From Thermococcus bergensis (GTDB lineage: Archaea > Methanobacteriota_B > Thermococci > Thermococcales > Thermococcaceae), in the NCBI RefSeq assembly GCF_020386975.1, contig NZ_JABFNK010000005.1, forward strand, positions 1,054,001 to 1,118,000: 64,000 nucleotides of DNA, written 5' to 3'. This document shows positions 47,720 to 55,835 of this stretch, one piece after another; the first letter of the stretch is position 1, and every line of letters starts with the position of its first letter. The notes beneath the pieces are model-generated. The model made no database searches. It saw only the letters and a program-made list of their open reading frames with translations, and was not told where the DNA came from. Made by a program: the position numbers and the translations under genes.

Positions 47720-49043
47720 CTATATTCCCCCCGAGGGTTTCTATGACTTTCTTCATATCCCTAGTAGCAACATTGTATAGTATGTGCTCAAATGCCCTCT
47801 CATAGGCCCTAGGATACTTAAGAACGTAGGTACCCTTCACTTTTTCTTTTAAATGGATTCTACAAAAATCACCAAGATTGCTAAACCAAGCGTCATGCAA
47901 TTTCAGCTTTGACATAGTAAAATGTTCTGTTACCTTGGATATCCTCTCTTTTAAGAGTTTTGTGAAATCTTTGTCTCTTATATTTCCTAAATAAAATCGC
48001 CTGTCTAAGTACGTTTGATGGCATGGATACACATCTCCATCGTAAAATACAGTTATCCTCAGAGGCATCTCGGAACATATGTACGTTTTCACATGATATT
48101 CTGGATCGAGAATCTCCCTAAGGATTCTACATACGCCCATTTCTTTTATTGGTATACCCTCTTCCCATTTGTCAAACAGATAATCCACTAGTTCCTTCAA
48201 GAATTCCTCAATTTCCGCTTCTTTTAATGCATATTTATCCCTAATAATGTTATTTTGAAATTGCACTGGCGGAAGAACATACCCAACTATAAATGTCTTT
48301 GAATATTTACTCAAATGAGACAATATGTCACGTATGGAATATTTCTGAATGTAATTTCTGGCATATGTTACTTCCAATGCTAGTTTGATACTCCTCTCAT
48401 TTAGCAGTTCTAGTCCTTTTATAATATCTGTGTATGTGCCTTTCCCATTTTTATACTTCCTATTCAGGTCGTTTACTACTTGGGGACCATCAACGCTGAC
48501 CGTTACTTCAAAGTCATACTGGGTAAAAAAATCAGCAATTCGCCTATTAATTAACGTTCCGTTAGTTACAATACCATATCTGAACTTGTATCCATTGATA
48601 TCAGCATATTCCACCAACTTCTCTATTGAATCGAAGTTTAATAATGGCTCGCCACCATAAAACTGAACAGTGTCCACTCCTAGTTCATTTGCTATGTCTA
48701 GGGCTCTTTTCCCTAGTTCTATTCTAAGTATACCTGGCTTTGTATATGTACCCTCACATGCGTAGCAATATGCGCATTTCATATTACAGGTTTGAGAGAC
48801 CATTAAAACCATCATGTTTGGATTAATCTCTGCAGGCACTATTATCGGATTTACATTCTCACGTTTTGAATCTAATGTTTTTTGGATTTCCGATAGCATC
48901 TGCCTCTCACTTAATGTCAATGGAGCATTCCGTTTAATCTTGTTTATGACCTCAACCTCTTTAGAATCTAAAATTAATAATGTCTTGCTCAGGGGATCAA
49001 AGCCCATATACTTGTTTTTTATTTGAAACACCCTAGTTCCCAT
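47712..49043 (-). CDS. Radical SAM/SPASM peptide-modifying enzyme
   Basis: A 443-residue enzyme. Residues 1-65 form a small domain (YMGFDPLSKTLLILDSKEVEV) like the peptide-recognition part of RiPP maturases. The radical SAM motif TCNMKCAYCYAC has Cys 86, 90 and 93. QFYGGEPLLN and VTVSVDGPQ follow. The C-terminal half has SPASM-type cysteines (YICSE, VYPCHQ, FCRIH), fewer than the full set. The ATG and first codons (MGTRV) are part of the IS982 terminal repeat, so the original N terminus is altered; no ribosome binding site is seen. Confidence 0.8.
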   Translation of the reverse strand: MGTRVFQIKNKYMGFDPLSKTLLILDSKEVEVINKIKRNAPLTLSERQMLSEIQKTLDSKRENVNPIIVPAEINPNMMVLMVSQTCNMKCAYCYACEGTYTKPGILRIELGKRALDIANELGVDTVQFYGGEPLLNFDSIEKLVEYADINGYKFRYGIVTNGTLINRRIADFFTQYDFEVTVSVDGPQVVNDLNRKYKNGKGTYTDIIKGLELLNERSIKLALEVTYARNYIQKYSIRDILSHLSKYSKTFIVGYVLPPVQFQNNIIRDKYALKEAEIEEFLKELVDYLFDKWEEGIPIKEMGVCRILREILDPEYHVKTYICSEMPLRITVFYDGDVYPCHQTYLDRRFYLGNIRDKDFTKLLKERISKVTEHFTMSKLKLHDAWFSNLGDFCRIHLKEKVKGTYVLKYPRAYERAFEHILYNVATRDMKKVIETLGGNIVG

Positions 49044-49962
49044 TAGATCGTTAGAGTTATAAGCACTTAAGTCTTTTGGTTGATTGGTGGTTGTTATGAA
49101 CTTTCAGCAGGAAATCCTGATCATAAAATCCGAAATCTATCCGATAATCAGCAAACACTACCCGAAAAACACTCGCAGGGAAGTAATCAGCCTCTACGAC
49201 CTGATAACCTTCGCAATACTAGCCCACCTGCACTTCGGAGGAGTTTACAAGCACGCTTACAGAGTCCTAATCGAAGAAATGAAGCTGTTCCCAAAAATCA
49301 GGTACAACAAACTAACAGAACGCTTGAACAGGCACGAAAAACTCCTGCTCCTAGCGCAGGAAGAATTATTCAAAAAACACGCCAGAGAATACGTTAGAAT
49401 ACTGGACTCAAAGCCCATTCAGACCAAGGAGTTGGCCAGAAAAAACAGGAAGGAGAAGAAGGGTTCTTCAGAAATCATCTCTGAAAAGCCCGCAGTTGGG
49501 TTTGTTCCCTCTAAAAAAAGTTTTACTATGGGTACAAGCTGACCTGTTACTCTGATGGGAACCTGTTGGCTTTGCTGTCCGTTGATCCGGCAAACAAGCA
49601 TGATGTGAGTGTTGTCAGGGAAAAGTTCTGGGTGATTGTTGAGGAGTTTTCTGGCTGTTTTCTGTTTTTGGATAAGGGTTACGTTAGTAGAGAACTTCAG
49701 GAGGAATTCCTGAAGTTTGGCGTTGTTTACACGCCGGTGAAGCGGGAGAATCAGGTTAGTAATCTGGAGGAGAAGAAGTTTTACAAGTACTTGTCTGACT
49801 TTCGCAGGAGGATTGAGACTTTGTTTTCGAAGTTTTCTGAGTTTCTTCTGAAGCCGAGCAGGAGTGTTAGTTTGAGGGGGTTGGTTGTCAGGATTTTAGG
49901 GGCGATTCTGGCCGTGAATCTGGACAGATTATACAACTTCACAGATGGTGGGAACTAGGGTG
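49029..49962 (+). mobile_element. IS982-type insertion sequence
   Basis: A 934-bp element with perfect 14-bp inverted ends: CACCCTAGTTCCCA (49029-49042) and TGGGAACTAGGGTG (49949-49962). One transposase gene lies inside on the plus strand. No clear target duplication flanks it (TTTGAAA left, ACTCGTT right), so a deletion or recombination may have followed insertion. Its left end supplies the start of the radical SAM gene and its right end truncates a methyltransferase. Confidence 0.85.
49096..49958 (+). CDS. IS982-family transposase, frameshifted
   Basis: A DDE-type transposase read in two frames: 49096-49542 (YPKNTRREVISLYDLITFAILAHL, ILDSKPIQ) and a second frame to 49958 (VDPANKHDVSVV, FLDKGYVS, YTPVKREN, RIETLFSKF). 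The frames meet at a run of seven A (49513-49519). Slipping back one base there gives SKKKFYYGYKLTCYSDG, a smooth join. Programmed -1 slippage on the A run is possible; simple mutation or a sequencing error is the alternative. Resembles the IS982 elements of Pyrococcus. Confidence 0.82.
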
Positions 49963-50378
49963 ACTCGTTTAATTTCCTGCAGAATCCTATCAAAATCCCA
50001 GATGCTAAAATGTGCCAGTGGATAACCTAGCAGAGCAACGAGGTCAAAGGTGTTTTCTTTGAAATCTAGATTTTTAGCGTTCATAACATAAAATTTTGCC
50101 TTTGAACCTCGCTTTTTGGCTAACTCTTTAGCCCGCTCTACGGCCTTTTCTTGAATGTCTATGCCCACAACGTCGAAACCCAGCTCTTCTAAAACAAAAC
50201 TGCTTAGCCCAGCGTTGCAGCCAATGTCCAAAGCTCTGCCGCTCTTAATGGGTAAGTGTCTTGAAAGAATCTCTCTTAACTCTGAAAATCTTTCTTTACC
50301 TCTCTCGCTTTCTATATCGTATTCATCTTAGGTCTTTTCGTAAAAGGGTGAATCAGTATAGCCGAGGTCTTTAAACAC
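49963..50378 (-). pseudogene. Class I SAM methyltransferase, broken by a stop and by the IS
   Basis: Read on the minus strand from GTG at 50376-50378 (GGGGTGA upstream): MFKDLGYTDSPFYEKT, then an in-frame TAA (50328-50330), then DEYDIESERGKERFSE, RALDIGCNAGLSSFVLEE (SAM motif I) and VVGIDIQEKAVERAKELAKK. It runs into the IS982 end, losing the C-terminal third. The reading frame otherwise holds. It follows the flavin reductase pseudogene by about six bases. Confidence 0.78.
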
Positions 50379-50384
50379 TTCTTT

Positions 50385-50952
50385 TCACCCCATCTTTTGG
50401 ATTATCCTTCCTGCAAATCTATTTATCCGAGCTTTGATTTCGTCTTCCTCGATTAAATCTCCCTTAATTGAGCTTCTCAGGTATTCACTTGAAGATATCA
50501 GAATTGCTTCGGGCCAGTAGTCCGATGTGGCAATCCCATGGAGAACCTCATGAAGTGCCATGTCCCCACCTGAAGACAAGTTCCCCATGACGATGAAGTT
50601 TAGCTTCTTTGCAAAGTCGTTCCATTCTTCATAAGTCTTGAAAACTGCCTGTCCTCTCTCGCAGAAAGCTCTGTAAAGAGCTGAAGCATGCCCTCCATAG
50701 GTCGGTACAGCAAAGATTAAGACATCGGCTTTTGTGGCCTTTTCGTAGAGCAGGGGAACATCGTCTTCAATGGGGCACTTTCCAGAGAAGCACTCATAGT
50801 TGCAGTGGCTGCGCGGTGTGATCTGAAAGTCATAGGCTTCTATTAGTTCACTCTCAAAGCCTTGTTTTTTTGAGATTGTCTAAACAATATTGCAAAAGTT
50901 TCGCACAGTTCCCATTTTTCCTCGCGCTGAATGCTATTCCTAAAGCCTTCAT
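50385..50952 (-). pseudogene. NADPH-dependent FMN reductase-like gene, frameshifted
   Basis: From ATG at 50950-50952 (GTGATATC upstream) the frame reads MKALGIAFSARKNGNCAKLL and stops after LKKTRL; one base less in a run of seven A (plus-strand T at 50865-50871) restores LKKQGFESELIEAYDF, a Cys-rich SHCNYECFSGKCPIED, DVLIFAVPTYGGHASALYRAF and the C-terminal GNLSSGGDMALHEVL. It is a flavodoxin-fold iron-sulfur-flavoprotein-like reductase. A sequencing error in the A run is possible. Confidence 0.78.
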
Positions 50953-50966
50953 GATATCACTTAAAA

Positions 50967-50977
50967 TTACAATGTAA
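50967..50977. promoter_or_regulatory. TTACAATGTAA palindrome in the flavin reductase promoter
   Basis: The minus-strand promoter has a GATTTAAAAAC TATA-like element and TTTTACATTGTAATTTT 14 nt before the ATG, closely matching the promoter at 45914-45955. The same interval also serves the divergent gene at 51023, so one site could control both. Confidence 0.45.
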
Positions 50978-51022
50978 AAGAGTTTTTAAATCTTTATCAA
51001 TGAATTAAAATTTGGTGATTGT

Positions 51023-51431
51023 ATGAAGAAGGGCATGTCTTTCCTTCTTATTGCATTACTCTTAGTTTCAGCCTTCTCGATATATTCTTGGTGGCAGTGT
51101 AAAGAGAAAAATAACGAGATGTTAAAAGATGCCTATACGGAATTTGAGATAAACAGATGGGAGCTTGAGCATATAGGGGCGAGTTTTGAATATATTCTCC
51201 AGAACAATGCCTCTAATGAGGTTATCTTCCTTTACGCCGTGAACTACAGAGATCATGTCCGCCGCCTTTAAGCCACACGAGGAACGAAAAATGATGCTAA
51301 GTGAAAACCTTGGAACGCTGAAACAGTTCGATATTTTGTTCAAAGAACTCAGCAAGTACCAAAATCCATTTGATATTCCCGATGAGCTTGCAGAAAAAGC
51401 ATTCAACCTAAGTAAACAGCTGAAGTGGTAG
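51023..51431 (+). pseudogene. Small membrane-anchored protein, probably frameshifted
   Basis: The first frame encodes an N-terminal membrane or signal segment MSFLLIALLLVSAFSIYSWW followed by a soluble helix and stops at 51271. The other frame continues from about 51255: MSAAFKPHEERKMML, LKQFDILFKELSKYQ, IPDELAEKAFNLSKQLKW to TAG at 51429-51431. Together they would make one protein of about 135 residues. The second part could instead be a separate overlapping ORF with an ATG at 51255, but its binding site is poor. GGTGATTGT precedes the first ATG. Confidence 0.6.
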
Positions 51432-51533
51432 TTTTCCTAGTATGGGGTGCATTACAAAGATGTCTTTGTAATCCAATAAACTAATAAGTAGTGAATTCCA
51501 CAATTATGCATGGTGATATAAGTGGAGGTGGCA

Positions 51534-52196
51534 ATGACCGAAGGGGCTAAAATATGGGAATCAATTGTTCCGGGAGAGAGTGCCCTAGTGGAGTATGACT
51601 CACTGACACTTCCCTACAAGGGGTTCTACTACTTGCTCACCTGGGCTAGAAAAAAAGGCTATGACGTAATGGTCATTGATATTCTCGATACTCTATCCTT
51701 ATACAAAACCCAGATAAGCCTTGCAAAGCTGGAAACGGAATTTTTTGAGAACTTAAAGGTCATTAAAGTTGGTGGTCGCTTAAACGTAGGCAAAGTGCTT
51801 GCTAGACTACCCGCGAGTGACATTCCAAAGCTCATTAAGGATTTTGAATTAACTTGCACTCCCTACTTCTCCCAAAATGAAACCAAACAAACCATCGTCG
51901 TCGTTTTAGGCTTATCTAGAGTATTTTTGCTTGCTGAATCAAAGTTTGAAGCCCTTATGCTCCTTGACCTGCTTGTGAAATACGGGAACTCCCAGAAAAA
52001 GACCATATTTTACTTTGTGAACAGAGATGTCCTAGATGATGGTTCCAGATACGTAATGTCCCTCCTAGAAGAATTGGCAACCACTGTAATAAGAGCTGTA
52101 AGGGCAAAAGATGAAGAAGGAACCAAGCCATACGTGTATGTTATGGTTTTAAAGGCAATTAACACGGAGATGGAGGGCTTTAAACTAAAACTCTAG
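51534..52196 (+). CDS. DUF257 protein
   Basis: A 220-residue protein: WESIVPGESALVEYDSLTLPYKGFYYLL, YDVMVIDILDTLSLYK, TIVVVLGLSRVFLL and FYFVNRDVLDD. This matches the Thermococcales-specific DUF257 family, which has a RecA/KaiC-like core without a clear Walker A. Function unknown. GGAGGTGGCA precedes the ATG at 51534. Confidence 0.75.
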   Translation: MTEGAKIWESIVPGESALVEYDSLTLPYKGFYYLLTWARKKGYDVMVIDILDTLSLYKTQISLAKLETEFFENLKVIKVGGRLNVGKVLARLPASDIPKLIKDFELTCTPYFSQNETKQTIVVVLGLSRVFLLAESKFEALMLLDLLVKYGNSQKKTIFYFVNRDVLDDGSRYVMSLLEELATTVIRAVRAKDEEGTKPYVYVMVLKAINTEMEGFKLKL

Positions 52197-52228
52197 CACT
52201 TTTTATTGCTTAATTTCTGGTGTGTAAG

Positions 52229-52894
52229 GTGAAAGTTGCCCTAATCCCGATGCCCGTTGAAGATGGAAACTTTGAGACTAACTGGAAGGAGTTTGAGAGA
52301 CGATTCAAAGAAGCATTACACCATAGTCCCGATTTTATAGTTTTCCCGGAGTACTGCCTCACAGGCTTTAGAGAGTGGGACTTCAGTGGAGCAAAGCTAT
52401 ATGGTGAAATTGTTAAGAGAGTGAGCACTCTTGCGAAGAATAACGCCGTGTATGTAATCTTTGGGCTCTTGGAACCGTATAAGGACTGTGTCTATAACTC
52501 CGCTCTCCTGATAAACCGTGAAGGAGAAGTGATCCTTAGGCACCGCAAGTTTCAAGAGCCAATGAAGTTCTGTACGGGCAATACAGTGAAGACTGCTAAG
52601 ACTGAGTTCGGCAAAGTGGCGGTTATCATCTGCGGCGACCTCTATAACAAGCGCATAGCGAAGTGGATAAAAAAGAAAAAGCCCGATTTTCTGTTTGTGC
52701 CCATGGAGTATTCACCCGAGAGCGGAAAGATAAGCGAGGAAGACCTTAAGGCAATGTCCGAAAGGGTTAAACTCCTCAACGTTAAGACTTTTATCGTTAA
52801 CAGTTATCCTCCGGGCGGAGCTTGGGTGTTTGATGAGGGAGGAAATCTCTTGAGGAAAAGTAGCGGTGATAAGCTCTTAATTTTTGAAGTCTAG
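52229..52894 (+). CDS. Carbon-nitrogen hydrolase (nitrilase superfamily)
   Basis: A 221-residue protein with the Glu-Lys-Cys triad: FVVFPEY-type IVFPEYCLTGF, RHRKFQEPMKFC and VAVIICGDLYNKR. It hydrolyses an amide or nitrile; the substrate is unknown. It is slightly short for the family (about 260-270). The GTG at 52229 is preferred over one three codons upstream because of the GGTGTGTAAG spacing. It converges on the acetyltransferase gene with an 18-bp overlap. Confidence 0.85.
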   Translation: MKVALIPMPVEDGNFETNWKEFERRFKEALHHSPDFIVFPEYCLTGFREWDFSGAKLYGEIVKRVSTLAKNNAVYVIFGLLEPYKDCVYNSALLINREGEVILRHRKFQEPMKFCTGNTVKTAKTEFGKVAVIICGDLYNKRIAKWIKKKKPDFLFVPMEYSPESGKISEEDLKAMSERVKLLNVKTFIVNSYPPGGAWVFDEGGNLLRKSSGDKLLIFEV

Positions 52895-53341
52895 CAATTT
52901 CTCCATTATAATTGCCCTCCCCTTGTATCCCCGTTCTTCGTACCATTTTACTGCAGGGTTATCAATTTCAACTCTCAGCACAATTTTCTTTGCTCCCTTC
53001 TCTCTTGCCCATGATTCAGCTCTCCTTAAAAGAGCTGAACCGATTCCAAGCCCTCTTGCCTTTTTAATAACTTCAATGTCGTAAATGTAGGCTATTTTAA
53101 CGTAGTCCACAGTATCAAGGGTCAAACAAATCCAGACATGACCCAGTAGCTTTCCTTTCTCATCGAGGGCTGCGAAGAACTTGTGCTCTCCGTGTGAAAG
53201 GAGCTCTCTAAAGAGTTCTTCGTGCCTCTTTGCGAAGTCCTCATAGGGAATGGAAAAGCGAACGAACGAGTAGCTTATTTCCCTGTCAAGCTTTTTGATC
53301 TCTTCCAGGTATCTCTCCCCATCAACTATCGTGTACTCCAT
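52877..53341 (-). CDS. GNAT N-acetyltransferase
   Basis: A 154-residue acetyltransferase: GKLLGHVWICLTLDTVDYVKIAYIYDIEV, the CoA loop KKARGLGIGSALLRRAE and ENxP-like VEIDNPAVKWYEERGYKGRA. It overlaps the PP-loop gene upstream by 20 bp, with GAGGTG for its ATG inside that gene's end. It is the last gene of the four-gene operon and may acetylate an amino compound made by the others. Confidence 0.85.
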   Translation of the reverse strand: MEYTIVDGERYLEEIKKLDREISYSFVRFSIPYEDFAKRHEELFRELLSHGEHKFFAALDEKGKLLGHVWICLTLDTVDYVKIAYIYDIEVIKKARGLGIGSALLRRAESWAREKGAKKIVLRVEIDNPAVKWYEERGYKGRAIIMEKLLDFKN

Positions 53342-54755
53342 GGAGCACCTCCTCCCTTGTTATTTCAACCCACTTGCCTTCCTTTAGGTAGGCATAACCC
53401 CTTGTATACTGCTCGAATATTGAGTATATCCTCTCTCTGAACTCCAAAGGGATGTTGTCGAAGAGGGAATTTCTGTCATCGAAGTGGAGCATCTCCACGT
53501 GGTCTCTTCTCTCCCCGCTGAGGGGAAAATCGGGATTTCTCTGCTTTATCAGATAGAGCGAATGCTGGAGCTCATCTTCGTCAAGTCTAACTTTTCCTTC
53601 CGCTATCCTCTTTGGAAGAGTCTCTATGTGGTGCGGTTTGTATTTAATTAGCTGGGGATCTATTCCATTAGCCAGCAAGAATGTTTGTATGCCGTTGCAC
53701 TTGAAGCACGTGCCACAGGGGGCATAATCTTCGCCTTCCTTATGAACTGAGTGACAGCTCCTCTGGAGTTTAAAGAGCTCCGGATAGCGGTTGTAGAGGA
53801 TTCTCTCAACGATAAGTCCCGTTATTGGTCTTACGGCAGACCACTGCCTTATATTTAAGCCCCTCTCGGCGAACCATCTTGTCATATACTTGTCGAAGAA
53901 CTGGCTCTGATCCAAAACCGCATAGAAGTGAGGTATCCCATGGAACTCATAAGTAAGCCCCCTCGGGTCGTCATATTCGTTGCCCAACAAAACGTTTCCT
54001 ATGCTGTACTTTTCAATTAGTGGCAGGAAGGAGAAGACGTAATGCTCAAAGAAGAATAGCCTTATTGGATATACCTCAGCCTTTGGCTTCCCAACGTTTT
54101 GGAGTATCTTCATGTGCTTCTCTATAAAGGTGTAAAGCCTGTCCACGTTGCTCCACACTTTCTTGGTGTTTGGCTCATGCTCCTTGAACCATTTGTACGC
54201 TGTTAGGGCGACTTTCCAGTGCCCGCCGGACTCATTGAAGAAGAATGGATAAACTTCACACCCTATTTCTTTCATGAGCCCATAAGTGAGAAGGCTCTCC
54301 TTTCCACCACTGAGCATTATAGCGCATTTGTTGTAGTCGGGAGTGAGTTTTACATCTTCCTCTTCGACTCTTTCCGGGACAATCTTTGCCAAAGGCTGCG
54401 GTTTTATCTCTTTGGGGATGAACTCTTCTCTGACAAACCCTGTTCTCCTGTATATTCTGTTTACGAGGATATCATTTGCAGTGAGCTCCATCATATCCCT
54501 AAAGAACTGCAGGTCTCTTGGATCGAGGGAAAAGTTAAAGGAAATTTCTGGGGTGAAAAGAGCGTAGTTTATCGCTGGAGTTATGACCATAAGCTTTGCG
54601 AAGACTTCATTTCTGGGAATCTTTTCTTTGTAAGTGTGGATCAGCCTAAATTTTTCCTCATTTCCATCAATGGAAATTGTATAAACGGAGGAAATCCTCC
54701 GAGAAGAGAGCTTTGGCTTTTCAATGGATATGTAATCAAAGCATTTGAGAGGCAT
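53322..54755 (-). CDS. PP-loop ATPase resembling the glutamate epimerase MurL
   Basis: A 477-residue protein. The P-loop of PP-ATPases is LSGGKESLLTYGLMKEIG near residue 150. Downstream, GNEYDDPRGLTYEFHGIPH, FFDKYMTRWFAERGLNIRQWSAVRPITGLIVERIL and the Cys-containing SCHSVHKEG and CGTCFKCNGIQTFLL match in order the features of MurL, which epimerises the L-Glu of a muramyl dipeptide in Xanthomonas by ATP activation. Archaea have no murein, so the substrate differs. It overlaps both neighbours. The assignment rests on my reading of the motif pattern. Confidence 0.6.
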   Translation of the reverse strand: MPLKCFDYISIEKPKLSSRRISSVYTISIDGNEEKFRLIHTYKEKIPRNEVFAKLMVITPAINYALFTPEISFNFSLDPRDLQFFRDMMELTANDILVNRIYRRTGFVREEFIPKEIKPQPLAKIVPERVEEEDVKLTPDYNKCAIMLSGGKESLLTYGLMKEIGCEVYPFFFNESGGHWKVALTAYKWFKEHEPNTKKVWSNVDRLYTFIEKHMKILQNVGKPKAEVYPIRLFFFEHYVFSFLPLIEKYSIGNVLLGNEYDDPRGLTYEFHGIPHFYAVLDQSQFFDKYMTRWFAERGLNIRQWSAVRPITGLIVERILYNRYPELFKLQRSCHSVHKEGEDYAPCGTCFKCNGIQTFLLANGIDPQLIKYKPHHIETLPKRIAEGKVRLDEDELQHSLYLIKQRNPDFPLSGERRDHVEMLHFDDRNSLFDNIPLEFRERIYSIFEQYTRGYAYLKEGKWVEITREEVLHGVHDS

Positions 54756-55833
54756 TTGCAGTCACCTCTTGCTGGGCTACTGCTTTTAGGCGTTCTGCGT
54801 CTTCAAGAATTGCCTTAACTATGTCTTCGACACCCTCATATAGAGGTACTCTCGTTAGAATCCCATATGTTGCCTCTATCTCTCTTGCTTTTTGGAGAGC
54901 CTCTTCCTTCGTGAGTCTTTCAGAGTTTATTGTGATAGCTATCGGTTTTTTACCGGAGAGGAGTTCAATCAGCTGTATGTACTTCTCCAAGGGTGGAATC
55001 TCGTACTGGGAGAAGTCATCGAAAAATTTTCTTGATGGAGCATGCTGGAGCACAATATAATCCGGTCTTCCAGAGGCTATTAACTCAAATCCACCTGGAT
55101 AAGCTGGGTGGAGGAGCGAACCTTCTCCGTGTGTCACAATAACATCGGGGTTTTCTTCCTTCCAGGCTCTCCAGATAACGTCCTCAATAGCCCCTGCAAC
55201 GAAGTCGTTTACTATTGAGTCCATTACTATGCAGTATTTTGCCCCTTGCATCCACCCTGTTTGTCCCATTGCCACAAAAACGCTCTTCTTTCCAAAGTGC
55301 TTGAATGCCTCATGAAGCATTATTGCGGTGGTTCTTTTGCCTATTGCACCATCAGTCCCCAGTACGGCAACTTTTATGGCTTTGACTTCCTCAATTTTTC
55401 CTGTGAAAGGAATCTTTAGGTCTCTGTATATCTTCCTTACATCTATCAGCTGAACTTTGTACCTCTTGGCTAGGCGAGAAAATTCGGGATCGTCGCTGAG
55501 GAAGTTGTGGAGACCGTTAACTATGTTCATCCCTCTTTTTATTGCCTTTTTTATAATCTCCCTGTAGATCGGAGGCAAATATCCACCAGGGGTCGCCACT
55601 CCAATTATGAGATACTCAACATCGGGATTCTCTGCAATTGCTTCCTCAAAGCTTCCGTAGATGGGAATGTTGCGGGGTATTCCATCCAAGACTTCTCCAG
55701 CGTCCTTTCCAGCCAAAGTGGAATCTATTACCCCCACAATCTTAAATCTCTTAGAGTATCTAACCAACCCATGGGCAGTCTTTCCATCGGTCGTTTTGTA
55801 CCTTCCTTCCGCAAGAATCAAGGCTTTCTTCAT
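54736..55833 (-). CDS. DUF1611 (DgcN-like) protein
   Basis: A 365-residue protein. An N-terminal Rossmann-like domain (ALILAEGRY, HGLVRYSKRFKIVGVIDS) is followed by a P-loop-like region VAVLGTDGAIGKRTTAIMLHEA near residue 170 and VTHGEGSLLHPAYPGG. DUF1611 proteins include DgcN, linked to D-glutamate metabolism in marine bacteria. GGAGGGGTTTGAAA precedes the ATG, which lies two bases after the PLP gene stop. It overlaps the PP-loop gene by 20 bp. Confidence 0.78.
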   Translation of the reverse strand: MKKALILAEGRYKTTDGKTAHGLVRYSKRFKIVGVIDSTLAGKDAGEVLDGIPRNIPIYGSFEEAIAENPDVEYLIIGVATPGGYLPPIYREIIKKAIKRGMNIVNGLHNFLSDDPEFSRLAKRYKVQLIDVRKIYRDLKIPFTGKIEEVKAIKVAVLGTDGAIGKRTTAIMLHEAFKHFGKKSVFVAMGQTGWMQGAKYCIVMDSIVNDFVAGAIEDVIWRAWKEENPDVIVTHGEGSLLHPAYPGGFELIASGRPDYIVLQHAPSRKFFDDFSQYEIPPLEKYIQLIELLSGKKPIAITINSERLTKEEALQKAREIEATYGILTRVPLYEGVEDIVKAILEDAERLKAVAQQEVTANASQML

Positions 55834-55835
55834 TT

